Source of the DNA: Jimgerdemannia flammicorona
Taxonomy: Eukaryota; Mucoromycota; Endogonomycetes; Endogonales; Endogonaceae
NCBI GenBank assembly: GCA_003990745.1
Contig: RBNI01004992.1
Coordinates: 1-13,157, forward strand
Length of the DNA stretch: 13,157 nt
Direction: 5' to 3'
Shown here: positions 1-7,987 of the stretch, one piece after another
Position numbering within the stretch: position 1 is the stretch's first letter
Layout of the letters: the number at the start of each line of letters is the position of its first letter
Notes under the pieces: generated by a model
Told to the model about the DNA's origin: nothing
Database searches by the model: none
Seen by the model: the letters and a program-made list of their open reading frames with translations, nothing else
Translations under genes and position numbers: made by a program

Positions 1-1190
1 AAAAAAAAGGAAGCTCAAGCACTCTAAGAAATTCTGAGCAGTGATAATACTGATAAATATACCCAGTATCATCAATACTAACTGAAGAATAATGCTATCT
101 ACTATAAGGACAGATTGTATGTTCCAAACAACTGAGACCTCCAAAGGACTATCCTATAGTCAGATATTTAGGATTTGATAAATATTATGAAGTTATTTCC
201 TGAAACTTCTATTGGCCCCATATGACAGATTAGCTAAAGATCTACATCACTTCCTGTAATACCTGCCAATATAACAAGTCCTCAACACTAATAAACCTGA
301 CCTACTCCACCCCATCCCAGTACCATCCACTAATTGGAAACAAATTTCTATGGACTTTATTATATAACTACTCTGAATCAAGAATGGAAAAGATACAATT
401 ATTTTCTTTGTAGACTATCTCAGCAAACAAACCCACTTTGTGCCAACTATTACTACTACAACAGCACTAGATATAGCCATACTCTTGTTTGACAATATCT
501 TCTACTACTATGGTCTTCTTAAGATCATTATTAGTAATCAAGACCTGAAATTTACCAGCCATTTTTAAAAAGCCCTCCATGCACACCTTGGAATAAAACT
601 TATACTATTTATAGTCTTTCACTCTGAAACTGATGGCTAAACTAAAAGAATAAACTGAACTCTGGAACAAATTCTAAGGAACTATATTTTCTACAAACAA
701 GATAATTGACATGAACACCTCACTATAGTTGAGTTTGCCTACAACAATAGCAAGTAAGCCTCTCTTAGAATAACTCTATTTTTTTTGCCAATATAGAACA
801 AAACCCAAACACTCCTCTAACACTTATCCAAACTACTGATGAACTCTCCACAGTTGAAGCTATTGAAGAATTTCTACTCTAAATGCACAATATAAACCAG
901 ATCACAATCAAGAATTTATTGCAAGCCCAAGAACAACAGTTATAGTATGTCAACCAACACTACTGAGAAGAAACTTTCAATATTGGAGAAAAAGTTCTAC
1001 TGGACATCTAAGGATACTGAGTTGACAATCTCAAGTACAGACCATCTATCAAGCTAAATAGCAAATTTATCAGACTATTTGAAGTCATTGCACAAGTCTC
1101 TCCAACTTCCTAAAAATTGGTACTACCAGATACTATTAAGATTTACCCAGTCTTCAATGTCCAATGTCTCAAGTAATATAATAAAAATGA
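1..1190 (+). pseudogene. Ty3/gypsy integrase (3' half of pol), decayed
   Basis: This is the integrase part of a Ty3/gypsy pol polyprotein, which inserts retrotransposon cDNA into the genome. Its N-terminal region reads KDRLYVPNN near 100-140 and continues to FYWPHM and the zinc-binding C-x2-C pair (Cys codons 255-257 and 264-266). The catalytic core follows: SMDFI carries the first Asp (353-355), and VDYLSKQTHFVP and YYGL precede the second site. That second site reads SNQD, so the Asp is now Asn (536-538). In the TDG-stop-TKRIN motif the catalytic Glu is now Lys (644-646). The GPF/DF-like tail ends with PVFNVQCLK near 1175. Frames change near 275-285 and at a T8 run (about 779-786), and many stops replace Gln, Arg or Trp. 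The reverse transcriptase and RNase H would lie left of the window. The family call is sure; the copy cannot be functional. Confidence 0.93.
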
Positions 1191-1251
1191 TGACAAGCTA
1201 TTTCTGAACCAAACTATAAAAACACCTGTACCTGTCATTATTAATAACTAA

Positions 1252-1420
1252 GAAGAATATGAAGTTGAATAAATTCTCAACAAATATAGCCACAAGAACT
1301 ATCCAGAATATTTTATCAAATAGAAAGATTATCCAATCTATGATGTAATATAGAAACTCAAGACCAATCTCCAGAATGCTACTGACTTAGTTCAGGAATA
1401 TAATTTCTTAAATAATTAAA
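1252..1420 (+). pseudogene. Chromodomain at C-terminus of Ty3/gypsy integrase (chromovirus)
   Basis: The frame reads EEYEVE-stop-ILNKYS, then YPEYFIK-stop-KDYP and NLQNATDLVQEYN. This matches the chromodomain of fungal chromoviruses (pattern EYEVE.IL...PEYLVKWKGYP...WEP..NL.NA). The stop in IK-stop-KDYP sits where the family has the conserved Trp (TGG to TAG). The stop after EVE sits where Gln or Lys is usual. In the family, this domain binds methylated histone H3 and steers insertion toward heterochromatin, which agrees with the repeat-rich surroundings. It lies directly downstream of the integrase in the same direction, in the frame used after the T8 frameshift. It is the last recognised pol domain of this element. 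Confidence 0.9.
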
Positions 1421-2102
1421 ACCAAACACTCCTGCACCTATTAGTATATACTATATATTACTCTTCTGAATATTATAATTATCACAAACAAAATCAAGAA
1501 CTCAGCAAGTCAAGACAAAAGAATACTGACCCTCTGGAAAAATAGCAAAACTGAAAGCCAGCTTATTCTCCCCATATCACTAGTGGGAAATAAGGTATAG
1601 ACATTTAAGAAGATTCCTTAAAGGAAATTCTCTAGCAGTGAATGACATCAGAATCACTTCTAGTGTACAGTATCAAACATATGACTCTTTAACATATAAA
1701 TCTAATACATTAGACAACTGTACTATGAGCATACTATTTTCTAAGAAAAATGAACTTTACTGGACTTTTGACCTCTCAAATGGTATAACAACACTAGACC
1801 AAAATTAGAAGGCCCTGACAAGGATATTGAAAGCTAAGAAGAGGAGAGTTGTAAGTACACAATATCTAAGCTACTGAAATCACACATCACTCTCTGAACA
1901 AATCTGAAAATCACCTGCAAGATCATGAAGCTGAGTCAAACTGAAGTCACAGTACACAAAGCTAAGTCAATATGAAGTCATAGAATACAATATTTATACA
2001 AACAGAATCTTACCAATTAGGACTAAATTCATATATACTAAGTACCAAGATACATCAAAACAGAGAACCAAAACAAACCAAACAAATAATCCCAACTCTT
2101 AA
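1421..2102 (+). other. Unassigned spacer downstream of the chromodomain
   Basis: About 680 bases with very low CpG, rich in CA, TG and TA dinucleotides, and no recognisable protein domain on either strand. Short stretches can be read in the plus frames but are broken by stops. A purine-rich run near 1836-1850 (AAGAAGAGGAGAG) is followed by TGTAAGTACAC, which looks like a polypurine tract before an LTR start. No matching LTR end can be assigned to it with confidence. Confidence 0.4.
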
Positions 2103-3110
2103 ATATACACAAACATAATCACTGAGATCTACAACTACATCTGTGCTGACATTTGGAATGCTATTGTCAACTGAGCCATACTCTCTCTATCTCTCATAAA
2201 TATCCATAGCCTAGCACCCCTCTACTTCATGGAAGTCTGATGGAATGCCCTGAATATGCTTAGTGAGGCCCACTAAATCAGACAAATCTCAAGCTACTAC
2301 CAAATTAGCTACCTCCTAGAAGATATGGTCAAACACCACCATGATATAGATATTACTCAGATATCTCAACACCAGAAACTCATTGCTCACAAATATTGAG
2401 AACTCTTCTATAAGTATAACACCTTTATTCTTCACCTCTGAGTTACTACTACTGAGATGGTTACCACTCTGTCCTATGGCCAAATTGATGACATAATACA
2501 AGAACTCAACTACAAGTATATTGAGTATGTTCAGACCACAAACAGAACCTTCCTGCACTCTGATGACTATATCCTACAAATGTCCCAAGTTGGATATATC
2601 ATGAAAGATGTCTATAATATAATCTAGTTTGATAATGATGAAGTAGAAGATAACAATCTCTCTGATGCTGACATGACCTCAAGCTAAGGATCTCTGCCAA
2701 CTCTGATTACCTTGCCAGCCTTACTGATGAACTTATAACAGTTCATAACTACCTATAAGACCTATTGAGATAATGACTACTGGTATAAGTACCAACCTAT
2801 ATTTATCTCAATTACTTTAACTACAATAAAGAGACTGAAGAATATAACCTATATCTCTAAACAACTCTTGAGATCAAACCAACAACCCTATCACCTAAGT
2901 ATGAGCAATATGAAGCACAACTGCTAGCATACTATAATCCTACAACTCACAGTACCATTACCTATAGAAGATATACTGACAGTAAATCTAATGAAAGTAA
3001 AGATGATACACCCCTCCTTTACCCACCAACTCCTTACCTAGCATATGAGACAGATGATGTTATCTTGTAGGATAGTGATAAAGTCCCAATGTACATATTA
3101 TTATCTCAGT
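2103..3110 (+). pseudogene. Decayed unassigned reading frame, probably retrotransposon-encoded
   Basis: One plus-strand frame stays readable from 2103 to about 2687 with only six or so stops. It contains LLEDMVKHHHDIDITQ, YNTFILHL, TTTEMVTTLSYGQI and DNDEVEDNNLSDAD. The frame shifts near 2680, and a second stretch then reads as far as 3110 (SPKYEQYEAQLLAYYN, PTPYLAYETDDV). The stops fall where Gln, Trp or Arg codons would be expected after C-to-T or G-to-A change, as in the integrase upstream. I do not recognise the protein. It is helix-rich and partly acidic. It lies between a chromodomain and an LTR-like region on the same strand, so a third ORF or a displaced gag-like ORF of the retroelement are both possible. 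A host gene captured by the element is less likely. Confidence 0.45.
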
Positions 3111-3342
3111 GAATAAGGAAAATTAATCCATAAACAACTCTTCCTAGATGACTACTTCATTAGAGATGATGTCATTAATAGTGATATCATTGAAGACTAC
3201 TCTGACAGTATCTAAAATCTATATATTGCTTAGTAGTTATAATATAGTTAGATTAGTCTTATATGACATAACTGTGAACTGACTCAGCAAAGCACTAAGT
3301 ACTATATCTATATCTAATATAGTCTAGATAGCCCCTCACTAG

Positions 3343-3350
3343 TATAAATA
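3343..3350 (+). promoter_or_regulatory. TATA box of the plus-strand LTR
   Basis: TATAAATA followed by a C-rich stretch, inside the LTR-like region and about 120 bases upstream of an AATAAA signal. This is the spacing expected between the promoter and the R/U5 end of an LTR. Confidence 0.45.
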
Positions 3351-3467
3351 CCCCCTCTCCCAGACCTCAGAATCTCAGACTTGAATAATTTGAATACAAC
3401 TCCTGAACACTTCCCCACAATATCCCTTCATACAACTACTCTTAGTATAGCAATATCATGAATAGTA

Positions 3468-3473
3468 AATAAA
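3468..3473 (+). terminator. AATAAA polyadenylation signal in LTR
   Basis: A canonical AATAAA hexamer downstream of the LTR TATA box, positioned for 3' end formation of a retrotransposon transcript. The motif is short and the region AT-rich, so chance occurrence is possible. Confidence 0.35.
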
Positions 3474-3712
3474 CCTATTTAATAACCTACAAACTACTCT
3501 TAAGTAAATCTGCTCTCTGTTAGGTCTCACTCTTAACCCTGTTATGAAATTTCCTAATTGGGTATTGTCTGCAGCAATATGCTGATTCAACTAAGCTGGT
3601 CTTAGTTTCTTGAACTTTCTGAAATATGAAAAATCCTGAACATCCAGAACTAGTCCAAAAAAGGACTTTGGTTGAGATGTCAACCCAATCTTGAAATCAA
3701 TAAGTGTAGAGG

Positions 3713-3720
3713 ATGTACTC
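3713..3720. repeat. Target-site duplication, left copy (ATGTACTC)
   Basis: Eight bases directly before the left end of the fold-back element. They match the eight bases after its right end (ATATACTC) except for one G/A transition. Eight-base duplications are the hallmark of hAT insertion. Confidence 0.75.
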
Positions 3721-4351
3721 TAGTGCTCTGAATGAGTCAATCTGGATGGGATTCAGATGGATTCGAATCCCATCCAGATCAACTCAGATTGGATTCGAAT
3801 CCCATCCGGATCAACTTGGATTGGATTTGAATCTCATCCAGATGGATTCGAATCAACCATTGTTTTGATTTCCAAATTGGACAATTAAATGTTTATATCA
3901 ATAACTTGATGAATAATCATCCAAATTTGATGGTATTGGTGTCATTTGAAAGCCCTTAATAAGGCCTTTCTAATGATATCAAGAACATTAAAATCGGATT
4001 ACGCGTTGCCGAGATATTAAGGAAACCGTTGTATTTGACAAAATTTCCAAAATCGGCGATTCAGACGGTTTCCTTCATAACTCAGCAACGCATGATCCGA
4101 TTTCAATGTTCTTGGTATCATTAGATAGGCCTTATTAAGGGCTTTCAAATGACACCAAGATCATCAAATTTGGATGATTATTCATCAAGTTATTGATATA
4201 AACATTTAATTGTCCAATTTGGAAATCAAAACAATGGTTGATTTGAATCCATCTGGATGGGATTCGAATCCAATCCGAGTTGATCCGGATGGGATTCAAT
4301 CCAAATCAATCCGAATCCAATCTGGATTAAATTGATTCATTAGGAGCACTA
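3721..4351. mobile_element. Fold-back hAT-type MITE, 631 bp, nearly intact
   Basis: The two halves are inverted copies of each other. The left end starts TAGTGCTCTGAATGAGTCAAT and the right end, read inward, starts TAGTGCTCCTAATGAATCAAT. An 82-base block is an exact inverted match (3851-3932 against 4162-4243). The outer 130 bases and the inner parts differ at scattered sites. The arms meet around a loop of about 35 bases (4030-4064). The terminal TAGTG fits the hAT terminus pattern, and 8-bp duplications flank the element. Subterminal ATTCGAAT palindromes occur at 3761, 3793, 3845 and 4262, within repeated GGAT/ATCC blocks. There is no coding capacity, so mobility would need a transposase supplied in trans. 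CpG is retained here, unlike the surroundings, which implies a later insertion. Confidence 0.88.
4030..4064. other. Loop between the arms of the fold-back element
   Basis: About 35 bases that do not pair between the arms, which close on AACCGT (4024-4029) and ACGGTT (4065-4070). A transcript across the element could form a hairpin with arms of about 300 bases. Confidence 0.65.
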
Positions 4352-4359
4352 ATATACTC
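4352..4359. repeat. Target-site duplication, right copy (ATATACTC)
   Basis: Directly follows the right end GAGCACTA of the fold-back element and matches the left flank at seven of eight positions. The mismatch is a G-to-A transition, consistent with the mutation pattern of the region. Confidence 0.75.
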
Positions 4360-4436
4360 TATATAAAATTGATCTTAACCTTAAGAAAACAGTCTTCTGG
4401 AATATCTAGAACTTCCAGAAAACCCTTCCAGAACTA

Positions 4437-4651
4437 TGTAATGATTATTATAACAAGTAACCCTCTTACAGGTTGGGATATCTTTGAAGGAGATAAGGTC
4501 AGCAAATGTTTCTATAAGTATTCTATCTGTTTTATATAATTTGCACATTTCATACATATCAATTAGCAGGATGATATCATCACTAATGACATCATCACAT
4601 TTGACAGTAGCAGGAGGAGTAAGGAGATCAGAGGCTCTCCAATCTGTGACA
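4437..4651 (-). repeat. 3' LTR of minus-strand Ty3/gypsy element (215 bp)
   Basis: Read on the minus strand, this stretch begins TGTCACAGATTGGAGAGCC and ends ATCATTACA, giving the TG...CA ends typical of LTRs. The purine run AGAGGAAAA touches its start. A TATA box (ATTATATAAA) lies at about 4540-4531. A CRE-like block, TGATGTCATTAGTGATGATATC, lies at 4594-4573 and is shared in form with the plus-strand LTR. The length of 215 bp is usual for fungal chromoviruses. It lies about 1.2 kb downstream of a minus-strand integrase. The other LTR of this element is not in the window, so the boundaries rest on motifs only. Confidence 0.68.
4531..4540 (-). promoter_or_regulatory. TATA box of minus-strand LTR
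   Basis: ATTATATAAA on the minus strand, in the middle of the LTR and about 100 bases before its 3' end, as expected for an LTR promoter. Confidence 0.45.
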
Positions 4652-4660
4652 TTTTCCTCT
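4652..4660 (-). other. Polypurine tract before the minus-strand 3' LTR
   Basis: AGAGGAAAA on the minus strand directly abuts TGTCACAG. This is the position where retrotransposons prime plus-strand DNA synthesis. The site supports the LTR start at 4651. Confidence 0.6.
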
Positions 4661-5865
4661 ACAAAGTAGGAGACAAAGGTGGGATCTTGAGAGAGTCTAA
4701 CCTGGATACTAGGGTCTTAGAATACTGAGATTAATCCTTGCAGAAATTGATCTGGATTGTCTTGGAGGATGAGATTTCAGAACTTTTCTATCTTATCACT
4801 TTTGAGAGTAATAGTGGATTGAGCTTCTATGACTACTATAGCCTCTAGTGTATCTGTACAGCAGGCTGATAATTTCTTAAAGTCTGAGATTCTGATATAC
4901 TTCAAATTGAAGATTGACTAAGATATATGCCTGAAGATCTGATGGATCTTTTTGGCTACTTTTAATTAGTAACTTGTATCTCTTAGAGACTGATCTGAGG
5001 AAATTTCTAGTAGAGGAGGTTTTCTATTTTATATTTCTGCCACATCCAGAGGCATTTAATAGTAGTAGTGATTCTTGTCTCTATTTTACAGTAGTAGAGG
5101 GTAAAGTAGTAAGAGTTATCAGTATCCAGATTAAGGCTAGGAATCCTTCTAGTATAGGTCCTCATGGCTCTCCTGATGTCTTGGAATATTCTTTCTTAGA
5201 CTGAGAAGCCTTGGTAATTTCTGGGTCTTGCAGTTTAGTGAGAAGCAGACATTTTATTTATAGTGAGTCTTTCAAACTATTTCAGGATTTTGTGAGTCTT
5301 GTTTGAGTTACTACTACTATAGTTTCCTGGTCCTTCTATTATATTTCTTAAGATATCTATCTTGTAGTCATAATGACTTATAGTTAGTTATCATTACTTA
5401 TCTTGTAGCCTAGGTGAGTTATGTCATATAATCTTCTTATACTCTAATATAGTGACTTGTAAGGAAAGACTGTCTTCTATAATGATATCACTATTCTGAG
5501 ATTATCATTACATCTTTCTCCTAAATAAGAATCTTCTCTTAAATATTCTTATTCATTAGTTCAGTCTGAAAATTTTTCTGATCCCATAACCTCTGAAAGA
5601 GGGTTGAAAAGTGGTATGTCTTCCTTATATATTTTGATATAATAGTGAAGAGTAGCTCCCTTCATATAGAGCAAGGGCCTAATTCTGATCTTGACCAATC
5701 AGTTGATAGTTTGAACTTCTCTGACTTCAAAAGTCTCATAAATGAGTAGTTGCTAGTACTGTATCCCTTAGAGAAAAGTCCAGATAGATTGTTTGTTAAT
5801 TATGAGATATGCTGTTATAATTCATAGACTAGAACCTCATGAATAGTTATTAAATTTTATATCTC
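4661..5865 (-). pseudogene. Decayed coding stretch between integrase and LTR, unassigned
   Basis: Minus-strand frames stay partly open here. The part near 5690-5560 reads PLLYMKGATLHYYIKIYKED and PLFNPLSEVMGSEKFSD. The part from about 4920 down reads KKLSACCTDTLEAIVVIEAQ and then DPTFVSYFVEENV up to the polypurine tract. Stops sit at likely Gln and Trp positions and frames switch several times, so the original length cannot be given. I do not recognise a domain and saw no chromodomain signature. Its place, after integrase and before the 3' LTR on the same strand, suggests the C-terminal part of pol or an extra ORF of the element. The plus-strand ORFs that can be read across 4484-5204 are probably incidental. 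Confidence 0.4.
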
Positions 5866-5869
5866 TTAT

Positions 5870-6587
5870 ATGGGTTTATAGTACTTCTTGAGTCTGTTTC
5901 TGTGTACTATAGTAAGCAGTATGGTCTCTGAGAGTTTTCTAAGTCAGAAGGTAGTTCTCTTGATATCTTGTACATCAAAAGGTCCTTTCTATTTGGGCTT
6001 CAGTTTTCATAACCATAAGGCTTCTATCATATTTCAATACAGTAGGACCTTTTCTCTGATTTGAATAGGTTCTAGGGTCTTGTGATTCTTTTTTATATTC
6101 TTTCTTATTAGTACTTGTGACTTGATGATATAATCTTCTACCTTCTTCCTGATTTGGTGTAGTCTCTAGATTTCTGAGTCAATCTATCACCAAGTTAGAT
6201 CTAGATTTATAGCTGAGGTTCTATCAGAATCTTCTTCTCTAAAGAGCAGTTCTCTTGAGATAAAGTGTATACTCTGTAACTATATATCTCATAAGATAGA
6301 GAGAGCAGTTGAGAGATAGTTATTCTAATTCTCATATATGTCTGAGATCTTAGCCAGAATATTCTTAAGGGTCTTGTTTGTTCTTTCTGTCTATCTATTT
6401 CCTTGAGGGTGATACACAGTAGTCTTGATATGCTGAATCTTATATTTCTGATATGTATATTATCTCATAGAATCTGTTGATAAATTCTATACTATGGTCT
6501 ATAGTGATTGGTCTTGGTGTCTTGTAGTAGCAGATGATTTCTTGGTGCAGGAAGTTAGCAATAGAGAGAGCATTGGCTTCTTGTAAT
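5870..6587 (-). pseudogene. Ty3/gypsy integrase, 5'-truncated and decayed (minus strand)
   Basis: Read on the minus strand, the core begins LQEANALSIANFLHQEIIC and continues KTPRPITIDHSIEF, where the second catalytic Asp is kept (codon 6499-6497). It then shows YHPQGNR-stop-TERTNKTLKN with the catalytic Glu kept (6387-6385). The C-terminal part reads REKVLLY, KLKPK-stop-KGPFDVQ (Trp lost to TAG) and ends HRNRLKKYYKP near 5870. These are the standard integrase GKY-type barrel and tail motifs of fungal gypsy elements. The N-terminal zinc finger and the first catalytic Asp are missing, because the sequence stops abruptly at 6587, where a hAT-like terminus begins. The subfamily differs from the plus-strand integrase at the left of the window. 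There are multiple frameshifts. Confidence 0.9.
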
Positions 6588-6750
6588 TAGTGCTCTGAAT
6601 GGATGCAATTTATCTGGATGAGATTCAAATCAGATTTATCATGTAATGGATTCAAATTAACTCAGATTGGTCTCATGATCTGATCTGGATTGATTTAGAT
6701 TGATCTGGATTGATCTATCCAGATTGATCTATCTGGATTGATTACATGAA
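6588..6750. mobile_element. Second copy of the hAT-type terminus with subterminal repeats (one end only)
   Basis: The first 13 bases, TAGTGCTCTGAAT, are identical to the left end of the fold-back element at 3721. After them come degenerate GATCTGGATTGAT and GATTCAAAT blocks like the MITE subterminal repeats, but with CpG lost (TTCAAA in place of TTCGAA). It begins at the base where the minus-strand integrase is interrupted, so it is an insertion into that gene. The eight bases before it are CTTGTAAT; no matching duplication or partner terminus was found to the right. It may be the end of a larger, older hAT element or a truncated MITE. Confidence 0.65.
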
Positions 6751-6752
6751 AT

Positions 6753-6840
6753 CTTTGGTAACATCACCTTTCTTTTGTTCATTTTTCACTTTGTTTTTTT
6801 TTTCTGCTATACTTTGGTAATATTACCCTTTCTTTTATTC
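6753..6840. repeat. Two-copy motif CTTTGGTAAYATYACC
   Basis: A 28-29-base unit beginning CTTTGGTAA occurs at 6753-6780 and again at 6812-6840, 59 bases apart, with both copies running into TTTCTTTT. The units match at all but a few positions. It may be a small local duplication in the subterminal part of the inserted element. Confidence 0.55.
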
Positions 6841-6897
6841 CTTCTCTTCTTTTGTTCTTTCTTTGTTCTTTTTCTTTGTTCTTTTTCTTTTCTACTA
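6841..6897. repeat. Pyrimidine-rich simple sequence (CTTTTGTTCTTT-like)
   Basis: An almost pure C/T run with scattered G, built from TTTGTTCTTTTTC units. It is simple sequence with no coding sense. The hydrophobic ORF that can be translated across it (from 6775) reflects base composition only. Confidence 0.6.
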
Positions 6898-7540
6898 TAT
6901 TATGAGCAAACAAAACAGCAGCCCTTAATCATATATTGGTCAGTCTACTCATTTTTTTACCCTACAATAATCATCAAAAGAGAGAATATTCAAGATAGAA
7001 ATGCACTCTCTGCTGACAATGTTAAATTCTTTCTCATATAGATAGTACACAAGTTGCTCATTGAGAGTAGTAATAATGGCAATAGTAATGGCAGAGATGA
7101 GGGAGAATTCTGGCAACAACTCATGGTAGCCCTTCAGATCTCAGAATTCACAGACCTCATAGCTATATACATAGCAGCTTTTTTGAAGTAGCTGATAGTA
7201 GATATAGGTTGCTCTTTTTCTACTACTACTTATTTAAATTCTCTTCAGTATGATCCAATTCACCTCATGCTTTTCTTAGGGTCCACAGCTCTATGGTGAG
7301 ATCTGCTGACTTTATTCACAATATTTGGTCAAGATAAAGAAAGGCTAGAGGATGTTGTTGGGTATGCCTTTAGTGGCTGAGCTATTGAGTCAATGCATCA
7401 CATGGTAGAGATCTCAAAAGGAATAGAAGCAACTTATCAGCATATAACTCATTGGTATTCAACTTACTCACACATACTCTTTTTTGAAAATACCCATCTC
7501 TGTGGTTTATTTAATTTCATTTTTATATGGTCTTCCCTAA
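6898..7540 (+). pseudogene. Decayed unassigned reading frame
   Basis: One plus-strand frame runs with only four stops (7039, 7189, 7291 and 7378). It contains RENIQDRNALSADNV, then GRDEGEFWQQLMVALQ, ISEFTDLIAIYIAAFLK, SLQYDPIHLMLFLGSTALW, TIFGQDKERLEDVVGYAFSG and SMHHMVEISKGIEATYQ. The stops, two TAG and two TGA, follow the same C-to-T type decay as the nearby integrases, so this was once coding. I do not recognise the family. The start is unclear because the upstream tract is low complexity. The end merges into a 15-bp tandem repeat. It lies inside sequence that begins with a hAT-type terminus, so it may be cargo or an extra ORF of that element, or part of another element. Confidence 0.42.
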
Positions 7541-7547
7541 AAACTTC

Positions 7548-7640
7548 CATACAACATCTACATACAACCTGTCTGCATACAACCCATCTATATACAATCT
7601 GTCCACATACAACTCACCCATATGTAATCTGTCTGTATAC
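7548..7640. repeat. 15-bp minisatellite (CATACAACYYRTCTR), about 6 copies
   Basis: Units start at 7548 (13 bases), 7561, 7576, 7591, 7606 and 7621, followed by a partial unit. They alternate between ...CCATCTA-like and ...CTGTCTG-like versions, so there is a 30-bp higher-order period. Because 15 is a multiple of three, the array keeps one reading frame and encodes an HTT/YTT-rich stretch at the end of the decayed frame upstream. Confidence 0.8.
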
Positions 7641-7750
7641 TTATCTCAGTCTCTTAGATCAGAACTTAGTTTTATTAGAAAGGAGAGTTCAAAGTTACCC
7701 AAGTTCAACCATGTCTGGCATCTGATCAAATAGAGAAATTTGAGGGCAAA

Positions 7751-7987
7751 ATGTTCAGCATGAGTAGTACTAGCATTATCATCAAGGCTTGGGGGTCTAC
7801 ATTCGAATCAGAGCTAATCATTCTTGACCAAGAGGTCCATTGGCCAGTAGGAGTAATCAATGATAAAGAGAATTATATCATTATTAATGATCATGGAGAG
7901 GTAGTTGTGATGGTGATAAGGAATCTCTATAGTGATGAGCTTCACTACCACATCAATGAGGTTTATAATAATTATATCAAATACTAA
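7751..7987 (+). CDS. Small intact ORF, 78 codons, unassigned
   Basis: An uninterrupted frame from ATG at 7751 to TAA at 7985-7987, reading MFSMSSTSIIIKAWGS, then ILDQEVHWPVGVINDKENY, INDHGEVVVMVIRNLYSDEL and a Tyr-rich end. The product would be small, acidic and beta-rich, with no signal peptide and no domain I recognise. It sits between decayed reading frames in transposon-derived DNA. It may be a surviving fragment of a longer element ORF, perhaps continuous with the frame ending near 7730, not a gene of its own. The overlapping minus-strand frame has a less protein-like composition. Confidence 0.3.
   Translation: MFSMSSTSIIIKAWGSTFESELIILDQEVHWPVGVINDKENYIIINDHGEVVVMVIRNLYSDELHYHINEVYNNYIKY

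Larger units (their letters stand above)
3125..3545 (+). repeat. LTR-like region (3' LTR of plus-strand gypsy element, ends approximate)
   Basis: The stretch has the layout of a fungal Ty3/gypsy LTR. A CRE-like block begins TGATGTCATTA at 3167. A TATA box, TATAAATA, lies at 3343-3350, and an AATAAA polyadenylation signal at 3468-3473. The 3' end, near TTAACCCTGTTA, resembles known fungal LTR ends that close in TTACA. The CRE-like block is closely similar to one in the minus-strand LTR at 4437-4651. The exact 5' boundary is not visible, no second copy is present in the window to confirm the length, and the terminal CA is not intact. Confidence 0.5.

Noticed and set aside
1840..1865. Polypurine tract plus LTR start at TGTAAGTACAC for the left gypsy element
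   Set aside because: It would make an LTR of nearly 1.7 kb containing a coding-like frame, and no repeat copy confirms it.
2316..2558. Minus-strand 80-codon ORF
   Set aside because: It is antisense to the longer plus-strand decayed frame, which shows the stop pattern expected of a mutated coding region.
6775..6890. Phe/Leu-rich membrane-like peptide
   Set aside because: It is the translation of a pyrimidine-rich simple repeat, not a protein signature.
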